Assembly: GCA_046329585.1 (NCBI GenBank)
Contig: JAXLUI010000001.1
Location: 682,001-746,000, forward strand
Reading direction: 5' to 3'
DNA from: DLKC01 sp002478885
Lineage (GTDB): Bacteria > Bacteroidota > Bacteroidia > Chitinophagales > Chitinophagaceae
Length of the DNA stretch: 64,000 bases
Below are positions 1 through 8,308 of the stretch, in pieces (position 1 is the stretch's first letter; every line of letters starts with the position of its first letter). Both the position numbers and the translations under genes were made by a program. The notes under the pieces are model-generated. The model searched no databases, was not told where the DNA came from, and worked only from the letters and a program-made list of their open reading frames with translations.

Positions 1-270
1 TTACTCGAAGGCAGCGATGATACTGATGATGATGTAATGAAAGATTCGCTGCGTGAAGAAATTAAACGCGTACTGAAATCACTCAGTCCACGCGAAGCGG
101 AAATCGTAAACGCTTATTTCGGTCTTGATGGCGAAAATGGTGTAACCATTGAGCAGATCGGGATGAAATATGATCTTACCAAAGAGCGCATACGCCAGAT
201 CAAGGAAAGGGCGATTAAACGTTTACAGAAGGCCCGCTACAGCAATGCTTTGAAAGCATATCTTGGCTAA
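1..270 (+). CDS. rpoD: RNA polymerase primary sigma factor, C-terminal part (5' end outside window)
   Basis: The reading frame is open from base 1, so only the last 89 residues are present. They contain sigma region 4: SPREAEIV followed by the helix-turn-helix VTIEQIGMKYDLTKERIRQI, which binds the -35/-33 promoter element, and an end in KAYLG, as in the primary sigma factors of Bacteroidota. The acidic stretch EGSDDTDDDV just before region 4 also fits that family. The protein directs RNA polymerase to housekeeping promoters. A strong terminator follows 20 bases after the stop codon. The assignment as primary rather than alternative sigma rests on the C-terminal sequence only. Confidence 0.9.
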   Translation, partial: LLEGSDDTDDDVMKDSLREEIKRVLKSLSPREAEIVNAYFGLDGENGVTIEQIGMKYDLTKERIRQIKERAIKRLQKARYSNALKAYLG

Positions 271-290
271 TAGCAATTCGTAAAAAAATT

Positions 291-322
291 AAACCTCTTG
301 TTTCATACAAGAGGTTTTTTTT
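291..322 (+). terminator. Bidirectional rho-independent terminator between rpoD and prfC
   Basis: An 11-bp perfect stem (AAACCTCTTGT with ACAAGAGGTTT) closes a 5-base loop and runs into eight T on the plus strand. On the minus strand the same stem is followed by TTTAATTTTTTT, so it can end both rpoD and the convergent prfC. Confidence 0.92.
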
Positions 323-359
323 ATTTGTGCTATAACTTAAGCCGGAACTATATAAATGT

Positions 360-1958
360 TTATTTATGTATCTCACTCGTAAAATGGAATTCAATATCCG
401 GGTTGTTCTGCCGCTCGGTATTTAAGAACCATTCGCTCTGCGCCAGGTATACCGGGTGGCCATCTTTGTCTTCGCCGGAATTACTTTGTTTAAACCTGAG
501 AAAATCTTCCAGCTTTTTCTGATCCTTGCTGGTAAGCCAGCAGGCCTTATAAAAAGGCAATGTCCTGAATTCGCATGCGGCGCTGTACTCGTGCAACAAG
601 CGGTACTGGATCACTTCAAACTGGAGCTCACCTACACAACCGATGATTTTTTTCGTCCCTCCAAACTGTGTGAATAATTGTGCAACCCCTTCATCCGTAA
701 GCTGCCGGATGCCCTTTTCGAGCTGCTTCGTTTTCATCGGGTCTTTGTTTACCAGTTCCTTGAAAATCTCGGGCGAGAAAGAAGGAATGCCAGTGAAATA
801 GAAGTCTTCCCCTTCTGTTAGTGTATCACCGATCTTGAAATTACCCGTATCAAATAAACCAACCACGTCGCCCGGATAAGCATCTTCGATCACGTCTTTG
901 CTGCGGGCCATAAATGAATAGGGATTGCTAAAGCGCAGGTCCCTGTCGAGCCGCACATGATGATAGTATTTGTTGCGCTCGAACCTGCCACTGCAAACAC
1001 GCAGAAACGCAATCCTGTCCCGGTGCTTGGGATCGAGATTGGCATGTATCTTAAAAACAAAACCACTGAATTTATCGGCGCCCACATCAACACGGCCGGT
1101 GCTTGTTTCCCTGCTTCTTGGCACGGGTGCTATCCTGATGAACGTATCGAGCAATTCTTTTACACCAAAATTGTTAATGGCACTTCCGAAAAATACGGGC
1201 GCTACTTTGCCGCCCAGGTAATCATCTGCATTCAGGGTGCCATGCACCGCATCGATCAGTTCCACATCTTCTCTTAACATGTGCGCATCCTTCTCTCCTA
1301 TTTTTTCGTCTAACACTGCCGTATTCAGGTCTTCAATCAGCACACTCTCTTCGTCAGAAGCCTTTGTATTGGCGGTAAAGAGCAGCAAATTTTTATCATG
1401 CAAATTATATACGCCTTTAAAATCTTTACCACTATTGATGGGCCATGTCATCGGGTGCAGGCTTATCTTCAGTTCCTTTTCAATCTCTTCCAGCAGGTCA
1501 AACCTGTTCTTGCCATCGCGGTCCATTTTGTTGATGAATACAATGACAGGTGTATCGCGCATGCGGCATACTTCCATCAGCCTGCGGGTTTGATCTTCCA
1601 CGCCATTTACACTGTCAACCACGAGCACAACACTGTCAACCGCCGTTAATGTCCGGTAAGTGTCTTCTGCAAAGTCTTTGTGGCCCGGCGTATCGAGCAG
1701 GTTAATAAGGTTACCCTTGTATTCAAAGGTCATTACGCTCGTTGCCACAGAAATACCGCGCTGCCGTTCAATTTCCATGAAGTCACTGGTAGCGTGTTTT
1801 TTTATCTTATTGCTTTTTACCGCGCCGGCCGTTTGTATAGCGCCGCCGAACAGCAGGAACTTCTCTGTCAGTGTGGTCTTACCTGCATCCGGGTGCGATA
1901 TAATGGCGAACGTTTTGCGGCTGTTGATCTCTTTTTCGTATTTCATACTGCTGGTCAC
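360..1958 (-). CDS. prfC: Peptide chain release factor 3
   Basis: This 532-residue GTPase removes RF1/RF2 from the ribosome after translation termination. The G1 P-loop SHPDAGKTT lies at residues 21-29, G3 DTPGH at 89-93 and G4 NKMD at 143-146. The segment QRGISVATSVM before G3 is typical of RF3 and separates it from EF-G. Length is normal for the family. A second Met at residue 5 (MKYEKEI) could be the real start. It is convergent with rpoD and shares its terminator. Confidence 0.96.
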   Translation of the reverse strand: MTSSMKYEKEINSRKTFAIISHPDAGKTTLTEKFLLFGGAIQTAGAVKSNKIKKHATSDFMEIERQRGISVATSVMTFEYKGNLINLLDTPGHKDFAEDTYRTLTAVDSVVLVVDSVNGVEDQTRRLMEVCRMRDTPVIVFINKMDRDGKNRFDLLEEIEKELKISLHPMTWPINSGKDFKGVYNLHDKNLLLFTANTKASDEESVLIEDLNTAVLDEKIGEKDAHMLREDVELIDAVHGTLNADDYLGGKVAPVFFGSAINNFGVKELLDTFIRIAPVPRSRETSTGRVDVGADKFSGFVFKIHANLDPKHRDRIAFLRVCSGRFERNKYYHHVRLDRDLRFSNPYSFMARSKDVIEDAYPGDVVGLFDTGNFKIGDTLTEGEDFYFTGIPSFSPEIFKELVNKDPMKTKQLEKGIRQLTDEGVAQLFTQFGGTKKIIGCVGELQFEVIQYRLLHEYSAACEFRTLPFYKACWLTSKDQKKLEDFLRFKQSNSGEDKDGHPVYLAQSEWFLNTERQNNPDIEFHFTSEIHK

Positions 1959-2046
1959 GGCGGTAGATTACTATTCATCACCGCGCTCTTTTTTTCGAGG
2001 CGCAAAGGTAAGGTTTGAAAATTTTATGGCGCCAGCTTTTACGCCA

Positions 2047-2078
2047 CGTGGCAATTCCGTACGTACGGGATTGCCACG
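2047..2078. repeat. 32-bp near-perfect palindrome
   Basis: Two 16-base arms meet without a loop at CCGTAC/GTACGG and continue outward to CGTGGCAA/TTGCCACG with a single non-Watson-Crick (T/G) pair. It lies about 90 bases upstream of prfC. It could be an operator or a cruciform-forming part of a dispersed repeat; no T-run follows on either strand, so a terminator is unlikely. Confidence 0.75.
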
Positions 2079-2368
2079 CCCGGTTCACCCTTCCCTTTTT
2101 ATGGCATCACAGCACCGGCACTCCTTGTTACCGGTAATGCACTTCAACAACCGCCGAGGCCTGGGGGTTAACCTGGCATTATTCCATCATTTCCATCTCA
2201 TGTGTCATGCAACGCGCCGCTTTTTATAACTCACTTGTACTCCTTAAATGATCTTTGGATGGAGCTGAAACGGGAGACGAGTAAAGAAAAATGTAGCAGC
2301 CGCCGCCAAAACAGGGTTGGAGGCCCGAAAACCGGGATGGACGACCAAGAATTGGTTTTTGCCTGGCT

Positions 2369-2423
2369 CTACCAACTCCCTACCAACCATCTACCAAGTA
2401 TCTACCAAGTATCTACCAAGTAA
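2369..2423 (+). repeat. Five tandem 11-bp direct repeats
   Basis: Five consecutive 11-base units begin with CTACCAA. The last three are CTACCAAGTAT, CTACCAAGTAT and CTACCAAGTAA; the first two differ at the last four bases. The period is close to one helical turn, which would suit side-by-side protein binding, but no function can be shown. Confidence 0.8.
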
Positions 2424-2631
2424 GGGCGGAGTAAAGGACTGTCTTGTACCGATAAAAACTAACAAACGTTTGCGCCTGATAAGGAAAAAACCTTACAATT
2501 GTATACCCTATAGTGATGACAGCATCCTCCCGCAGTTGAAGTAACCCGTTTCAAGTGTTTACCTGCGATTCACCATTCACTATTCAGCATTGAAGCTTTC
2601 TCACGTCCCTTGCCCGATGTGTCACTTCTCC

Positions 2632-4470
2632 CTAATTCAGATTGAGCGTCTTATCTTTTGGATATTTTACACTATAGGCAAAGCGGATCTTTTTGCTTTC
2701 GCCTGCAGCAAGATTGATCTTCCAGTTGAGAATGCCAAGATCTTTATTGATTTCCGCATCGCTGCTCTCCAGCAACTCCACCTCGATTTCTTTGTTCGTT
2801 GTGAGCGGGTACTGGTCTTTCAGCAGCAGGTTCACCGGTTCATTCTTATTATTCTTTACCGTTATTTCGTAAGTAAATTTTTGAAGCTTGTTGGCTCCCA
2901 GGAATTTCACACTGCTGAAGTCTGCAAGCTTTTCTCTTTTTATTACAACACGCCTGTCTCTTCCCAGGGTAAGGTTCAACGTATCTGTAGTTGAATTCGG
3001 ATCAATAAATGACTTGCCTACATAAGTTCCTTCAACAATAATGTTGGCATCGCCGGGCAAGAGGTTGAGTTTCTCCCAGTCAGCGATTTCAGCGAGCAGG
3101 TATGGGTCTTTATCCATCTTTGGCACTGCATAATGTTTATAATTGGCAGGCACATCAATGTTTTGTAAAGTGGCAGTTTGCTCTTTACCATTGGTCGGGA
3201 CATCATAAGGCATATCAATATCAAAACTTACGTTGAGTGCGTTATCTGCAATGGAAATATAGTCTTCCAGCCCTTCTTTTAAATCAACAACAACCGCTCC
3301 CCCTGCGGCCTGCGAGCCATACATCGCCAATGCGGCCGATGCTTTTAGTTTACTTATCTTCTTAATGGAAGACGGTGCAATCTTCTGAAATTCATATTCA
3401 CTCATGACCGCACCATTCACGATGTATACCGGTTTCGGGCGATCTGCGCTACTGCCTGATGTTTCACTATCCGTATCTCCATAGCCAACAACCACTACTT
3501 CATTTAACTGCGAACCGGCATTCAGGCCCGCAACCTTGCCATCCAATGATTGTATGGTGTTCATTCCCCGTAAACGGATCGCATTGTCCATTACCGATAC
3601 CGGGTTGATATAACCCAAAAACCATGACTGCATAACAGGTGCATTGCCCCACTGTGCAGGAACAGAAGTGGAAAGTGATAGCTTCACTTGCTTCCAGTCA
3701 ATACCTGTCGTTTGAACGATCTTCGCTTTATAGATCATCTTCACCGGGCTTTTGGTGTTTTCAATTCTTATATCATAATAAGGTGTCCAGTAAGCGTTGC
3801 CTGCTATATAAGAAACAATAAAATCAGCTTTGCCGCCAATAGCTGCGGACAGCTGCAGCGTTAGTCTTCCGGCCGTGCTTACATTTTTCTTTTGCTCTTC
3901 TGCAATCTGCTTATTGATATTTTCTGTTACCAGCAGCAGTTTGGCTCTCTTGTCATTCAACTGCTGTATCTCATTTTGCAGTTCAGATGATTTGGACTTA
4001 TAATAATCGATCAGCTTTGTTAGTTCAGCAACACTAAGCCCCGCCTGCTGGCCTTTAATATCCCGGTTACTTTTCAAAACATCCAACAGGTCTGAGGCGA
4101 CCGTAAGCGACAAATTTATTTTAGCAATTTGGTCAGATATCTTATCAAGCGAGTCCTGCAACAGTTGCAACTTCGGGGTTTTCTCCGATGAGATGAGATA
4201 GTTGTTGGAGAACTCAACCCCAAGTATCGTCACCGTTGACGGCGCCTTAATTTGTATGCTGTTGATGTCAATCGTATTTCCGAGGTTCTCTATCACCAGT
4301 TCGTTGTTTCCCTGCTTTAAGACAGCTGAAGCATTGTGCAGCAGTTCTGCGCCACTCCTGTAAACGGTTACAGATTTAAGATCGGCCTGTGTAATGTTTG
4401 ATACCTCTTTTGCATAAAGGGCAGTAAAAGACAGCAGGAAGACGACAATTAATATGTTCCTTGTTTTCAT
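2632..4470 (-). CDS. MuiA-family protein (DUF4140/DUF4139) with TonB-plug-like insert
   Basis: A 612-residue exported protein with a signal peptide at residues 1-20. The N-terminal part (about 25-120, SVTVYRSGAELLH...) matches DUF4140, followed by a coiled coil (about 95-195) and a DUF4139 beta-rich region to the end, which closes with an immunoglobulin-like segment. Between about residues 300 and 400 the DUF4139 part is interrupted by LDGKVAGLN, NEVVVVGYG, KPVYIVNG and ASAALAMYGSQAAGGAVVV. These are the motifs of a SusC-type TonB-dependent receptor plug. The family is called mucoidy inhibitor A-like, but its biochemical role is unknown. It stands alone on the minus strand. Confidence 0.82.
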   Translation of the reverse strand: MKTRNILIVVFLLSFTALYAKEVSNITQADLKSVTVYRSGAELLHNASAVLKQGNNELVIENLGNTIDINSIQIKAPSTVTILGVEFSNNYLISSEKTPKLQLLQDSLDKISDQIAKINLSLTVASDLLDVLKSNRDIKGQQAGLSVAELTKLIDYYKSKSSELQNEIQQLNDKRAKLLLVTENINKQIAEEQKKNVSTAGRLTLQLSAAIGGKADFIVSYIAGNAYWTPYYDIRIENTKSPVKMIYKAKIVQTTGIDWKQVKLSLSTSVPAQWGNAPVMQSWFLGYINPVSVMDNAIRLRGMNTIQSLDGKVAGLNAGSQLNEVVVVGYGDTDSETSGSSADRPKPVYIVNGAVMSEYEFQKIAPSSIKKISKLKASAALAMYGSQAAGGAVVVDLKEGLEDYISIADNALNVSFDIDMPYDVPTNGKEQTATLQNIDVPANYKHYAVPKMDKDPYLLAEIADWEKLNLLPGDANIIVEGTYVGKSFIDPNSTTDTLNLTLGRDRRVVIKREKLADFSSVKFLGANKLQKFTYEITVKNNKNEPVNLLLKDQYPLTTNKEIEVELLESSDAEINKDLGILNWKINLAAGESKKIRFAYSVKYPKDKTLNLN

Positions 4471-4610
4471 ATACAGCTATTTCAGGAACAGATGCATTAA
4501 AAACATGAATTACACACAGCAATGCCAATAAATCATTTACAGCGTTACCTGTTGGGTTTATCTTCTTTGTGGTCTTTATTGCTCAACAGATTACCGGCAG
4601 CACAAGGTTC

Positions 4611-4671
4611 CGATGCCGGATAAGCCAGCATTACCGCGCAACGGATGTCACCTGGTTGTTCCAAAGCAGGG
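4611..4671 (+). repeat. Hairpin-bearing dispersed repeat (class B), copy 1
   Basis: Contains GATGCCGGATAAGCCAGCAT, then CCGCGCAAC, 21 bases, and a right box AAGCAGGGAAC. The hairpin stem has one mismatch (C/A). It lies between two minus-strand genes. Confidence 0.75.
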
Positions 4672-4680
4672 AACAAAAAA

Positions 4681-5772
4681 CTATTTCAACACCTGCTGCA
4701 ATTTGCTTTCCAGTGCGGGGCCGCGAAGATTTTTTGCAATGATATTTCCCGCGGGGTCGATGAGAAAATTCTGCGGAATGGTTTCAACATTGTACATCAG
4801 GCCTACAGAACTTTCAGCGGTACGCACATCAATAACATGCGTCCACGTTAGTTTATCATTCCTGATTGCCTGGAGCCAGTTGGCGGGCTCTGTGTCAATG
4901 GATACACTGAGTATAGTGAAGTTTTTGTTTTGAAATTTGTGATAGGCCGCAACCACATTGGGATTCTCTTTCCTGCAGGGCCCGCACCAACTGGCCCAGA
5001 AATCAAGCAACACATATTTACCCTTGAACTGCGAAAGCGATACCGCTTTTCCCAACGTGTCTTTCAAAGTAAAATCAGTTGCCCTGGAACCTACCGATGC
5101 AACCTTGCCTTTATCGATCACGTGCTGTACACCCATTGCGTAAACATTGTTTTTCGCTGCGGAATCAAGCGAAAGCAGCCTTCTCTCGAGGAGTACAACA
5201 TCTTTATTGGGATCAACATCATAGCTGTAAGCAAGTACCAGCGACGACACCGGCGATGTTTTCCGCCGTTCTATAAACCGGTCAATACTTGTCTGGTAAA
5301 GTGTATAAGCCGTGTTAAGCATGATCGCCGAAGAATCGCGTGCGCCCGGCGTTGCCGCCATTTGCATTTGCTGGCGGTAGTATGCAACAAAATCGCCTAA
5401 TGGCTTTATCTGGTTGATAAATTCTTCGTAGTCTGACTGTGTCGGGGAACCAACAAAGGAAAGATCACCAAAGTTTTCGTCTGCACCGGTGATCGTTATT
5501 TGTTCATTGCCGTTGAACAGGAATATTCTTTTGTTCAAGGCAGGGAATACGATCATACGGCCATCGGGGTGGTCCACTTTGCCGCTCAGTATAAAGCTTC
5601 CATTGACAACAGTTGATTTTGCCAGCGTATCTGTGTTGCCTGAACCGGTGAGGTAAACAAAGGTATTATCAGGCAATCCTTTGATATTCCCCTTTATCAC
5701 AAAGCCATCAGCTAACTGCTGTGCAATCGCAAAAACCGGGAGTGTTAATATGCAGACTAAGAAAAATTTCAT
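4681..5772 (-). CDS. TlpA-like thiol:disulfide oxidoreductase with DUF4369 domain
   Basis: A 363-residue exported protein with a cleavable signal peptide (about residues 1-17). Residues 20-115 resemble DUF4369 (VIKGNIKGLPDNTFVYL), and the C-terminal 140 residues are a TlpA/AhpC-type thioredoxin fold with the redox centre WCGPC (Cys263, Cys266) and a cis-proline segment TIPQNFLI. Proteins of this layout act in the periplasm and reduce disulfides, for example in cytochrome c maturation or under redox stress. It starts one base after the hisIE stop codon, so the two are co-transcribed, though no functional link is evident. Confidence 0.88.
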   Translation of the reverse strand: MKFFLVCILTLPVFAIAQQLADGFVIKGNIKGLPDNTFVYLTGSGNTDTLAKSTVVNGSFILSGKVDHPDGRMIVFPALNKRIFLFNGNEQITITGADENFGDLSFVGSPTQSDYEEFINQIKPLGDFVAYYRQQMQMAATPGARDSSAIMLNTAYTLYQTSIDRFIERRKTSPVSSLVLAYSYDVDPNKDVVLLERRLLSLDSAAKNNVYAMGVQHVIDKGKVASVGSRATDFTLKDTLGKAVSLSQFKGKYVLLDFWASWCGPCRKENPNVVAAYHKFQNKNFTILSVSIDTEPANWLQAIRNDKLTWTHVIDVRTAESSVGLMYNVETIPQNFLIDPAGNIIAKNLRGPALESKLQQVLK

Positions 5773-5773
5773 G

Positions 5774-6373
5774 CTACCTGTTTGAATGACGGTCTTTCAA
5801 CAATTGAATTACATTTTGCAATTTATATCCTTTTGCGTTAAGCAAAATCAAATAATGAAAGAGCAGGTCGGCGGCCTCATTTAAAAAAAGCTCTTCGTTA
5901 TTGTCCTTTGCTTCAATCACCAATTCAACGGCTTCTTCGCCCACTTTCTGCGCAATTTTATTGATGCCGGTTGAAAACAATTTTGAAACATACGATGCGT
6001 CAGGTGAAACTTTCCTGCGCAGGTTAATAATGTCTTCGAGGTAAAACAAAAAATCGTCGCTGTGGTTTTTTTCGCTCCAGCAGGTGTCGGCGCCGGTATG
6101 GCAAACCGGGCCCAGCGGGTTAGCCTTTATCAGCAGCGTATCATTATCGCAGTCGACCGCAACACTTTTCACCTCAAGAAAATTACCGCTCTCCTCGCCT
6201 TTCGTCCATAACCTTTTTTTGCTACGGCTGTAAAAAGTAACCTTGCCGCTCTCCTCTGTTTTATGAAAAGCTTCTTCGTTCATAAACCCAAGCATCAATA
6301 CCTTGTGTGTTTCGTAATCCTGCACAATGGCTGGAACAAGCCCGTCGCCGTATTTCTTAAAATCAACTTTCAT
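5774..6373 (-). CDS. hisIE: Bifunctional phosphoribosyl-AMP cyclohydrolase / phosphoribosyl-ATP pyrophosphatase
   Basis: A 199-residue fusion for steps two and three of histidine synthesis. HisI (about 1-105) shows MLGFMNEEAF, TFYSRSKKRLWTKGEESGN and the metal-binding DCDNDTLL...GPVCHTGADTCW. HisE (about 108-199) shows GINKIAQKVGEEAVELVIEA and NEAADLLFHYLILL. HisI-HisE fusions are common in bacteria. No other his gene is next to it; the following gene is a TlpA-like protein that begins one base downstream. Confidence 0.96.
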   Translation of the reverse strand: MKVDFKKYGDGLVPAIVQDYETHKVLMLGFMNEEAFHKTEESGKVTFYSRSKKRLWTKGEESGNFLEVKSVAVDCDNDTLLIKANPLGPVCHTGADTCWSEKNHSDDFLFYLEDIINLRRKVSPDASYVSKLFSTGINKIAQKVGEEAVELVIEAKDNNEELFLNEAADLLFHYLILLNAKGYKLQNVIQLLKDRHSNR

Positions 6374-6410
6374 AAAAAATAATTCGCAGCGAAGTTAAAG
6401 GATTTATGTG

Positions 6411-6454
6411 CCCGGCTGCAATACTTGTAGCGTCGCCTGTTGCGTCGCACACTT
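6411..6454 (-). repeat. Bipartite dispersed repeat (class A), copy 1
   Basis: Read on the minus strand: AAGTGTGCGACGCAAC, 21 bases, AGCCGGGCACATAAA. It lies between the lipoprotein gene and hisIE and forms a head-to-head inverted pair with the copy at 6963-7007. Confidence 0.85.
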
Positions 6455-6483
6455 CAGGGTTCAGCGCCATTGGCAGCCAACGG

Positions 6484-6906
6484 CTATGGTTTTGCGGCGG
6501 CCTCTGCAACGGCGGCGCTCATCAGTGAAAGAGCAATGCTGTCTGTGCCTTTTGGCAAGCGGTACCTTATTTTAAAATCTTCGACGGTGCCGGGTTTAAT
6601 GACATCGCTGAAAACATCTTCATGTTCTTCCAGCATGGCGCTTCCTTTGTAGCAAAGCATCTTAACCCTCACCTCTTTGTATGCCGTAACGCTGGCCTTG
6701 TTGCTGATCGTTCCGCTTACAACCGTTTGACCGATGAGGTTCTTTTTATGATCGCCGCGCACCGACAAAAAATGCAGCGGGTTCTTTTGTTCCTGTTCGG
6801 CAAGGCTTTCTTTATGCTGTTCGTAAGCCTGGTCTTCCGTTTTGCTGTTGTTGCCGCAGGAAGCGATAAGCAATAAAAACAAAAACAGGACGGGGATATA
6901 TTTCAT
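6484..6906 (-). CDS. Small lipoprotein, FxLYD-like
   Basis: A 140-residue predicted lipoprotein. The start at 6906 is chosen because it begins directly with the signal MKYIPVLFLFLLLIASC, with lipobox Cys17; the longer frame upstream would translate a class A repeat. After a charged linker, residues about 45-130 (TVVSGTISNKASVTAYKEVRV to IKPGTVEDFKIRY) resemble an FxLYD-type beta-sandwich that often serves as an extracytoplasmic binding domain. The gene is bracketed by two inverted class A repeats. Function is unknown. Confidence 0.75.
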   Translation of the reverse strand: MKYIPVLFLFLLLIASCGNNSKTEDQAYEQHKESLAEQEQKNPLHFLSVRGDHKKNLIGQTVVSGTISNKASVTAYKEVRVKMLCYKGSAMLEEHEDVFSDVIKPGTVEDFKIRYRLPKGTDSIALSLMSAAVAEAAAKP

Positions 6907-6962
6907 TTTCAATCTTTGTAGTTGATCAATCGTACTATCTGCCGCTCTAACGTAAACAGTAC

Positions 6963-7007
6963 AAGGGTGCGACGCAAGAGCCGATGCCATGAAACACTGC
7001 AGCCCGG
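6963..7007 (+). repeat. Bipartite dispersed repeat (class A), copy 2
   Basis: AAGGGTGCGACGCAAG, 22 bases, AGCCCGG. Intergenic between anmK and the lipoprotein gene; inverted relative to the copy at 6411-6454. Confidence 0.85.
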
Positions 7008-7101
7008 ACAACAATAAAAATCGTGTCGCCCGGTAACAACAGCAGCCGGGGATACGTGCTTCTTCGTGCATTAAGCCGCAACCGAAAATGGGTAAATGCG
7101 G

Positions 7102-8208
7102 CTATGCTTCCAAACCCATCCACACTGCCCCGCCGATGCTGTTGCGCGTTGCCCCGGTTACGGAACTCATCACGGTATCTTCTTCTCTCCAACGCAACAC
7201 AGCCAGCAGTGCCATGATCAACGCTTCTTTGTAGCGGATTATTTTTTCATCGGGCACCACAACCTCGATATTCAAGGGTTTTAGCGCGGTTTTAATAGCT
7301 GCTATCAGGAACCCGTTGAAAGCGCCGCCACCGGTTATAAGCATTTGCCCGCCCATAACGGCACCGGCAGGAAAGCTGGTCATTAACCCGTTTATGGCAT
7401 AAACCATTTGCTGGGTGATGTGTTCGCTATAAGTGCGCAGCGCATCCTCCACAGGAATGGCATATGATTGAATAATCGGGTAGACTTCTTCCACGCCAAA
7501 ATTATTTGCCAGTGATTTTGGAAACGGTTGCCGGTAATAAGGCAGCGCATTCAGTTGTGTAAGCAATGCAGTATTTAGCTTGCCCCCGGCTGCGAAAACG
7601 CCATCGTCATCGTATGCTTTTCCAAGTTCATTGGCAAGCATATTCAACACCCGGTTGGCAGGGCAGATATCGAATGCGATATAGGCATCATTGTGCCGGA
7701 AAGAAAGGTTGGCAATACCGCCTATATTCAGGCAAAACGCATATTGGGGAAACAATAATTTCTCACCAACCGGAACTATAGGGGCACCTTGCCCGCCAAG
7801 CGCAACATCCATTGCCCTGAGATCGCTAACTACATTGATGCCTGTGACGGCAGCGATGGCTGCGCCGTCGCCCAGTTGCGAAGTCATCCCGGATTGCGGC
7901 GAATGAAAAACAGTGTGACCATGAGAACCGATCAACTGCACCTGGTGATACAAGCTGTTCTTTTGTATAAAATCGTTTACCAGCCCGGCTGTAAATTTCC
8001 CATAGGCTGCATGCAGTAAAAGGTAGTCATACGCATTCAGCTCCCCGGCTTGTTGCAATTGTTTTACCCATTCATCGCTGTATGCAACACACTCAGCATA
8101 TTTGATGTCATAATTCCATGAATTGCCTTTAGCTTCAAATTCGGCAAAAACAATATCGAGGCCGTCGAGCGAGGAGCCGCTCATTAAACCAATAACACGG
8201 TAGATCAT
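7102..8208 (-). CDS. anmK: Anhydro-N-acetylmuramic acid kinase
   Basis: A 368-residue member of the AnmK family, which opens the 1,6-anhydro ring of recycled cell-wall MurNAc and phosphorylates it to MurNAc-6-phosphate. The N-terminal signature GLMSGSSLDGLD (residues 7-18), GSHGHTVFHSP, the GDGAAIA segment, NIGGIANLS and the late ITGGGAFNG are all present. Length is typical. No MurQ etherase lies in the window, so the next step must be encoded elsewhere. Confidence 0.95.
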   Translation of the reverse strand: MIYRVIGLMSGSSLDGLDIVFAEFEAKGNSWNYDIKYAECVAYSDEWVKQLQQAGELNAYDYLLLHAAYGKFTAGLVNDFIQKNSLYHQVQLIGSHGHTVFHSPQSGMTSQLGDGAAIAAVTGINVVSDLRAMDVALGGQGAPIVPVGEKLLFPQYAFCLNIGGIANLSFRHNDAYIAFDICPANRVLNMLANELGKAYDDDGVFAAGGKLNTALLTQLNALPYYRQPFPKSLANNFGVEEVYPIIQSYAIPVEDALRTYSEHITQQMVYAINGLMTSFPAGAVMGGQMLITGGGAFNGFLIAAIKTALKPLNIEVVVPDEKIIRYKEALIMALLAVLRWREEDTVMSSVTGATRNSIGGAVWMGLEA

Positions 8209-8308
8209 TCGCTTTTTTATTTATAAATTTATGCTTGCTGATTAAAGATTTGGTCTTACTTTCCGGTCATGATCTGCAAGATGCAAATTAAAATGAACCA
8301 TTCTGCTT

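Larger units (their letters stand above)
1959..2631. other. 673-base intergenic region with palindrome, tandem repeats and a LacI-like palindrome
   Basis: No convincing gene is present. It holds a 32-bp palindrome (2047-2078), a sequence shared with 63101-63135 (2071-2105), five tandem 11-mers (2369-2423) and the palindrome CAAACGTTTG at 2463-2472. The prfC promoter should lie at its left end. Short open frames here have no recognisable product, and one simply translates the tandem repeats. Confidence 0.6.

Noticed and set aside
1660..2229. Long open frame antisense to prfC
   Set aside because: It mirrors the prfC coding frame and has no recognisable domain.
2202..2423. Open frame ending in the tandem 11-mers
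   Set aside because: Low-complexity translation of repeats; no start signal or domain.
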